This document shows positions 60,785 through 64,000 of a stretch of 64,000 bases of DNA, piece by piece. The notes beneath the pieces are model-generated. The model made no database searches, had not been told where the DNA came from, and worked only from the letters and a program-made list of their open reading frames with translations. How positions within the stretch are numbered: the stretch's first letter is position 1; each line of letters opens with the position of its first letter. The DNA is from Chitinophagaceae bacterium (lineage in GTDB: Bacteria; Bacteroidota; Bacteroidia; Chitinophagales; Chitinophagaceae): the NCBI GenBank assembly GCA_016720585.1, contig JADKKH010000001.1, positions 186,001 through 250,000 of the forward strand. Reading direction: 5' to 3'. The position numbers and the translations under genes were made by a program.

Positions 60785-63040
60785 ATGAAACCGATGACCA
60801 AAATCTTGATGCTTTTTCCAATGATCGTCTTGGGTATGATGGCCCGTGCCCAGGTAACCATAAAAGGCGTGATAAAAGATAATAAGTCGAAACCCGTTGC
60901 CGGGGTTAGTATATCAATAAAAGATAGCTATGATGGCGGCACTTCCGACTCCTCAGGAAAATATTCTTTTAAAACCACGGAGAAAGGTGAACAACTATTG
61001 GTGATAAGCTCCATCGGGTATAAACCTGTTGAGCAAAAAATAAAACTGGAAGGCGGTGTATTAACAATTGATGCAACCCTTAAAGAAGAGATCAGTGAAC
61101 TGACAGCCGTAGTTCTTTCTGCGGGCACGTTCGAAGCCAGTGATCGGAAAAGGGCCTCGGCAGTTTTAGACCCGATTGATATTGTTACCACCGCCAGCGC
61201 CAATGGAGACATTACCGGGGCATTAAAAACATTGCCAGGTGCACAACAGGTTGGAGAGAGCGAAGGTTTATATGTTCGGGGTGGAACTGCTGCCGAGACA
61301 AAAACTTTTATTGATGGTACGTTAGTCAATAATTTCTTTTACAGCAGTGTTCCTAATATTGCACAATTCGGCCGGTTCTCACCTTTTATTTTTAAAGGAA
61401 CAGTTTTCAGTACCGGAGGGTATTCGGCTTTATACGGACAGGCACTTTCATCCGCATTGATATTGGAATCTATTGATCTGCCGGAACAGTCTTCTGCTAA
61501 TATTGGCATTACCGTGCTGAGCGGCAGTGCCGGTCTTCAGCAATTGGCAAAAAATAAAAAATCTTCCTGGGGATTTAGCTACGGCTATACGGATCTTAGC
61601 CTGGCTTTTGCAATTATCAAACAAAAACAGGATTTTTCAAAGGTGCCGACCTACCATAACCTCGATGCAAATTTCCGTATTAAAACTTCGAAGACCGGTA
61701 TTCTGAAATACTATGGCTATTTCAGCAGTAATAAATTAGCTTTTACTACGAACAGTATTGATTCCCTGGGTTACCTGGATAAGTTTGCTATCGGTAATAA
61801 AAATTTCTATCACAACCTGGCCTGGAAAGAAAACCTGGGTAAGCGCTGGAAACTGAATACCGGAATTTCCTTTAGCAACAATAAAGATGATATCAGCAGT
61901 AACATGCAGAACCAAAACAAACAGGATGTGGTATTGGGAAACCTGGAGTTTAAAAAATTTCATATAGACACTAAAGGAAATTATTTTAATGCCAAGATGG
62001 TATTGGAAAAGAAACTGAAAGGATTAAGTGCGCTTCGTTTTGGAACGGAGTATAATTCCAGCAATGACAAATTACTTTATACCGCATTCGATGATCAGCA
62101 ATACCCGGATACTTTGAAAGGGCATATGAATGCGGTATTTGCAGAGGCCGATGTGTATGCTACCAATGCCCTTGCGATTAAAGGCGGTTTAAGGTTTGAA
62201 AATTCTTCTTTACTTGATAGGACCAATATAGCGCCCCGTTTTTCGGTTGCTTATAAATTAGGAAAGGGCAGCCAGGCATCTGTTGCTTATGGTATTTTTT
62301 ATCAGGATCCCGAAAGAAGGTACCTGCCTTCACCAAACGGGTTGACTTTCATGAAGGCGACTCATTATATTGTTCAGTATCAAAAAGTGGCCAACCAGCA
62401 ATCCTTCCGGGCAGAGGTTTTTTATAAAAAATATGACAACCTCGTAAAAACAGGAACCGTTAACTTCCGGGAAGCTGCTATCAGTAACCAGGGCTTTGGT
62501 GATGCCAAGGGAATTGAATTTTTCTGGAGAGATAAGAAAACGATCAAGAACCTGGATTACTGGATTTCTTATTCCTACCTGGATACGAAAAGAGATTTCC
62601 TGAATTTTCCTTTTTCCATCCGGCCAAATTTTGCGGCCAAACATACCAGCTCACTGGTAGTGAAAAAATTTGTGCAGAAAATTAAAACCAATATAAACTT
62701 CGCCTATAACTATGCCAGCGGGCGTCCGTATTATAATATTGGCTTTGATGGCAACGCCTATAAATTTAACGACCGGGGAACTATACCCGATTATCACAAT
62801 GTTAGTTTCTCTCTTAATTACCTCCCCTCAATTGGTAAGAAAGATGCCAAATCATTTGCGGTGTATGTGTTCCAGGTAAGCAATATTTTTAATATCAGGC
62901 AAACCTATGGTTACAATTACTCTTATAACGGGTTCCGTAAAGAAGCGATTGTGCCTACCTCAAGAATGTTTGTATTTATCGGGGCTTTTATAAGCTTTGG
63001 TATAGACAGAAGTGATGAGGTAATTAATAATGGATTATAA
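60785..63040 (+). CDS. TonB-dependent receptor plug domain-containing protein
   Basis: The 751-residue outer membrane receptor has a signal peptide (ending MMARAQ), a carboxypeptidase-regulatory-like domain (about residues 25-105: GVIKDNKSKPVAGVSISI) and a plug domain (about 115-235). The plug contains GALKTLPGAQQVGESEGLYVRGG, FIDGTLVNNFFYSS and GGYSALYGQALSSALILES. The barrel ends in MFVFIGAFISFGID. There is no SusD-like partner, so it is not a classical SusC. The DUF2269-like gene overlaps or nearly follows it, so the pair may be coexpressed. ATG 60794 is an alternative start. Confidence 0.92.
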   Translation: MKPMTKILMLFPMIVLGMMARAQVTIKGVIKDNKSKPVAGVSISIKDSYDGGTSDSSGKYSFKTTEKGEQLLVISSIGYKPVEQKIKLEGGVLTIDATLKEEISELTAVVLSAGTFEASDRKRASAVLDPIDIVTTASANGDITGALKTLPGAQQVGESEGLYVRGGTAAETKTFIDGTLVNNFFYSSVPNIAQFGRFSPFIFKGTVFSTGGYSALYGQALSSALILESIDLPEQSSANIGITVLSGSAGLQQLAKNKKSSWGFSYGYTDLSLAFAIIKQKQDFSKVPTYHNLDANFRIKTSKTGILKYYGYFSSNKLAFTTNSIDSLGYLDKFAIGNKNFYHNLAWKENLGKRWKLNTGISFSNNKDDISSNMQNQNKQDVVLGNLEFKKFHIDTKGNYFNAKMVLEKKLKGLSALRFGTEYNSSNDKLLYTAFDDQQYPDTLKGHMNAVFAEADVYATNALAIKGGLRFENSSLLDRTNIAPRFSVAYKLGKGSQASVAYGIFYQDPERRYLPSPNGLTFMKATHYIVQYQKVANQQSFRAEVFYKKYDNLVKTGTVNFREAAISNQGFGDAKGIEFFWRDKKTIKNLDYWISYSYLDTKRDFLNFPFSIRPNFAAKHTSSLVVKKFVQKIKTNINFAYNYASGRPYYNIGFDGNAYKFNDRGTIPDYHNVSFSLNYLPSIGKKDAKSFAVYVFQVSNIFNIRQTYGYNYSYNGFRKEAIVPTSRMFVFIGAFISFGIDRSDEVINNGL

Positions 63041-63056
63041 ACAGCAGGTTATTCAT

Positions 63057-63551
63057 ATGAATTATTACCTCATCATTAAAACCATTCACCTGCTGGCGGT
63101 GGTAGCCTTTTTAGGAAATATTACCACCGGGCTTTTCTGGATGCGGTTTGCCCGGAAAACCAATGACCGGAAAATAATGCACCATACGGCCAAAGGGCTT
63201 ATCGCATCGGATAAGCTTTTTACGATCCCGGGTGTTTTGATCATTACCGCTGCCGGTTTTTATGCAGCTATTTATGGGGGCATTCCTTTACTTCGGACAG
63301 GATGGATCTTCTGGCCCATTATCCTGTTTTCCCTATCCGGAGTTTTTTTTGCATATAAAGTGGCTCCTTTACAGGGAAAAATGCGCAGATCACTTGAAAA
63401 TGAAACCGGTGAACTGGTGTTGGAAACAGGAACGTTTGACCGATTATTAAAACAATGGGAATTCTGGGGTTTCCTGGCATTGGCCACACCGGTCATTTCA
63501 TTTTTTATGATGATACTTAAGTGGCCGGCAGTAAGTCCGCTTGCCCGTTAA
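63057..63551 (+). CDS. DUF2269-like integral membrane protein
   Basis: The 164-residue protein has four predicted membrane helices and begins MNYYLIIKTIHLLAVVAFLGN, the family-like start of DUF2269 (predicted membrane proteins with conserved His in the first helix). WMRFARKTNDRKIMHHTAKGL and FTIPGVLIITAAGF follow. Function is unknown. An in-frame ATG at 63030 would overlap the receptor stop by 11 bp; I prefer 63057 because the hydrophobic helix starts there. Confidence 0.7.
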   Translation: MNYYLIIKTIHLLAVVAFLGNITTGLFWMRFARKTNDRKIMHHTAKGLIASDKLFTIPGVLIITAAGFYAAIYGGIPLLRTGWIFWPIILFSLSGVFFAYKVAPLQGKMRRSLENETGELVLETGTFDRLLKQWEFWGFLALATPVISFFMMILKWPAVSPLAR

Positions 63552-63612
63552 ATATAAAAAGTAAAAAAACAATCGCATCAATAAAATCGTAAACGCTAAA
63601 ATATAATAAACA

Positions 63613-64000
63613 ATGAAAAAAGGAATTTTTGTAGTGATGGCATCACTCCTGATGACAAGCAGTTTTGCACAAAGTGAAAAATATCTTAAAGCCATGGAAG
63701 CCCTTGTGCCGTCGGTGGATACCACCCGGAGTATGGAAGGACTAACTGACCTGGCAAACTCTTTTGAACGGATTGCTAATGCCGAAAAAACGCAATGGTT
63801 GCCCTATTATTATGCGGCATTGTGTAATATTAATATGGCCAATAGCTATTTCCTGTTACAGCAACCGGAAAAGATTGATCCATTGATGGACAAAGCAGAG
63901 CCGATGATGAATAAAGCAGAAGAGCTGGAAAAAAACAATGCAGAAATTATGTGCCTTAAAAAAATGTTTAATTCAGGCAAAATGATGGCTGACCCAATGA
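63613..64000 (+). CDS. Exported helical-repeat protein, 5' part (truncated by window edge)
   Basis: The frame from ATG 63613 is open to the last base, giving 129 residues. A signal peptide (MKKGIFVVMASLLMTSSFAQ) precedes a helical TPR-like region (YLKAMEALVPSVDTTRSMEGL, then WLPYYYAALCNINMANSYFLLQQPEKIDPLMDKAEPMM, cited as landmarks). Similar short periplasmic proteins are common in Bacteroidota but their role is unknown. The 3' end is outside the window. Confidence 0.75.
   Translation, partial: MKKGIFVVMASLLMTSSFAQSEKYLKAMEALVPSVDTTRSMEGLTDLANSFERIANAEKTQWLPYYYAALCNINMANSYFLLQQPEKIDPLMDKAEPMMNKAEELEKNNAEIMCLKKMFNSGKMMADPM

Overview
The window is chromosomal DNA of a Bacteroidota bacterium, most likely a member of the Chitinophagaceae or a close relative. 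This is inferred from TAnnTTTG-type promoter elements in front of several genes, a type IX secretion sorting domain (59350-60663), carboxypeptidase-regulatory-domain outer-membrane receptors, an N-terminally extended AtpB, the DUF1800/DUF1501 pair and the absence of Shine-Dalgarno sequences. Most of the DNA is ordinary core genome. No rRNA, tRNA, transposase, integrase or CRISPR array is visible.

Layout. 1-10.3 kb: 3' end of recO, an amidohydrolase, prfA, a VanZ-like protein, gcvH, an outer-membrane beta-barrel protein, an exported cyclophilin, serS and an AlkB-type hydroxylase. 10.4-13.3 kb: DUF1800 and DUF1501 genes separated by a 146-bp palindromic repeat that supplies the start of the DUF1501 gene. 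13.4-19.0 kb: peptide uptake (one OPT and two POT transporters). 19.1-23.6 kb: purD, tryptophan 2,3-dioxygenase, an alpha/beta hydrolase and a frameshifted MFS transporter. 23.9-30.0 kb: the rod-shape cluster mreB-mreC-mreD-mrdA-rodA, with rodA frameshifted. 30.1-35.1 kb: a metallo-beta-lactamase-fold protein, an ECF sigma factor operon with a repeat-containing membrane protein, a C-terminal transketolase subunit and galE. 35.1-47 kb: a phosphate-oriented region with Pit and its DUF47 partner, an OprO/P-like porin, a TonB-dependent receptor with a six-unit 11-bp repeat array in front of its promoter, a lipoprotein, a short pyruvate kinase, and a PhoB/PhoR-like two-component pair (kinase frameshifted). 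47.1-51.2 kb: a large exported protein of unknown function and an ABC exporter. 51.3-55.6 kb: ATP synthase atpB-E-F-H-A, with atpA frameshifted. 55.6-58.9 kb: an exported TPR-CHAT protein bounded by 83-bp direct repeats of the atpA 3' end. 59-64 kb: a T9SS cargo protein, a TonB-dependent receptor, a DUF2269-like membrane protein and the start of another exported protein.

Most notable: (1) the 3.2-kb TPR-CHAT segment between duplicated atpA tails; (2) a PhoB/PhoP-box-like array of six 11-bp direct repeats upstream of the TonB receptor at 38.7 kb; (3) a REP/MITE-like element that has become the N-terminal coding sequence of a DUF1501 protein; (4) four single-base frameshifts, two of them in genes expected to be essential (atpA, rodA), which look more like sequence errors than real pseudogenes; (5) a 745-residue exported protein with a GH...SC pair resembling a clan CD peptidase dyad; (6) several different word-like inverted repeats placed in intergenic spacers.
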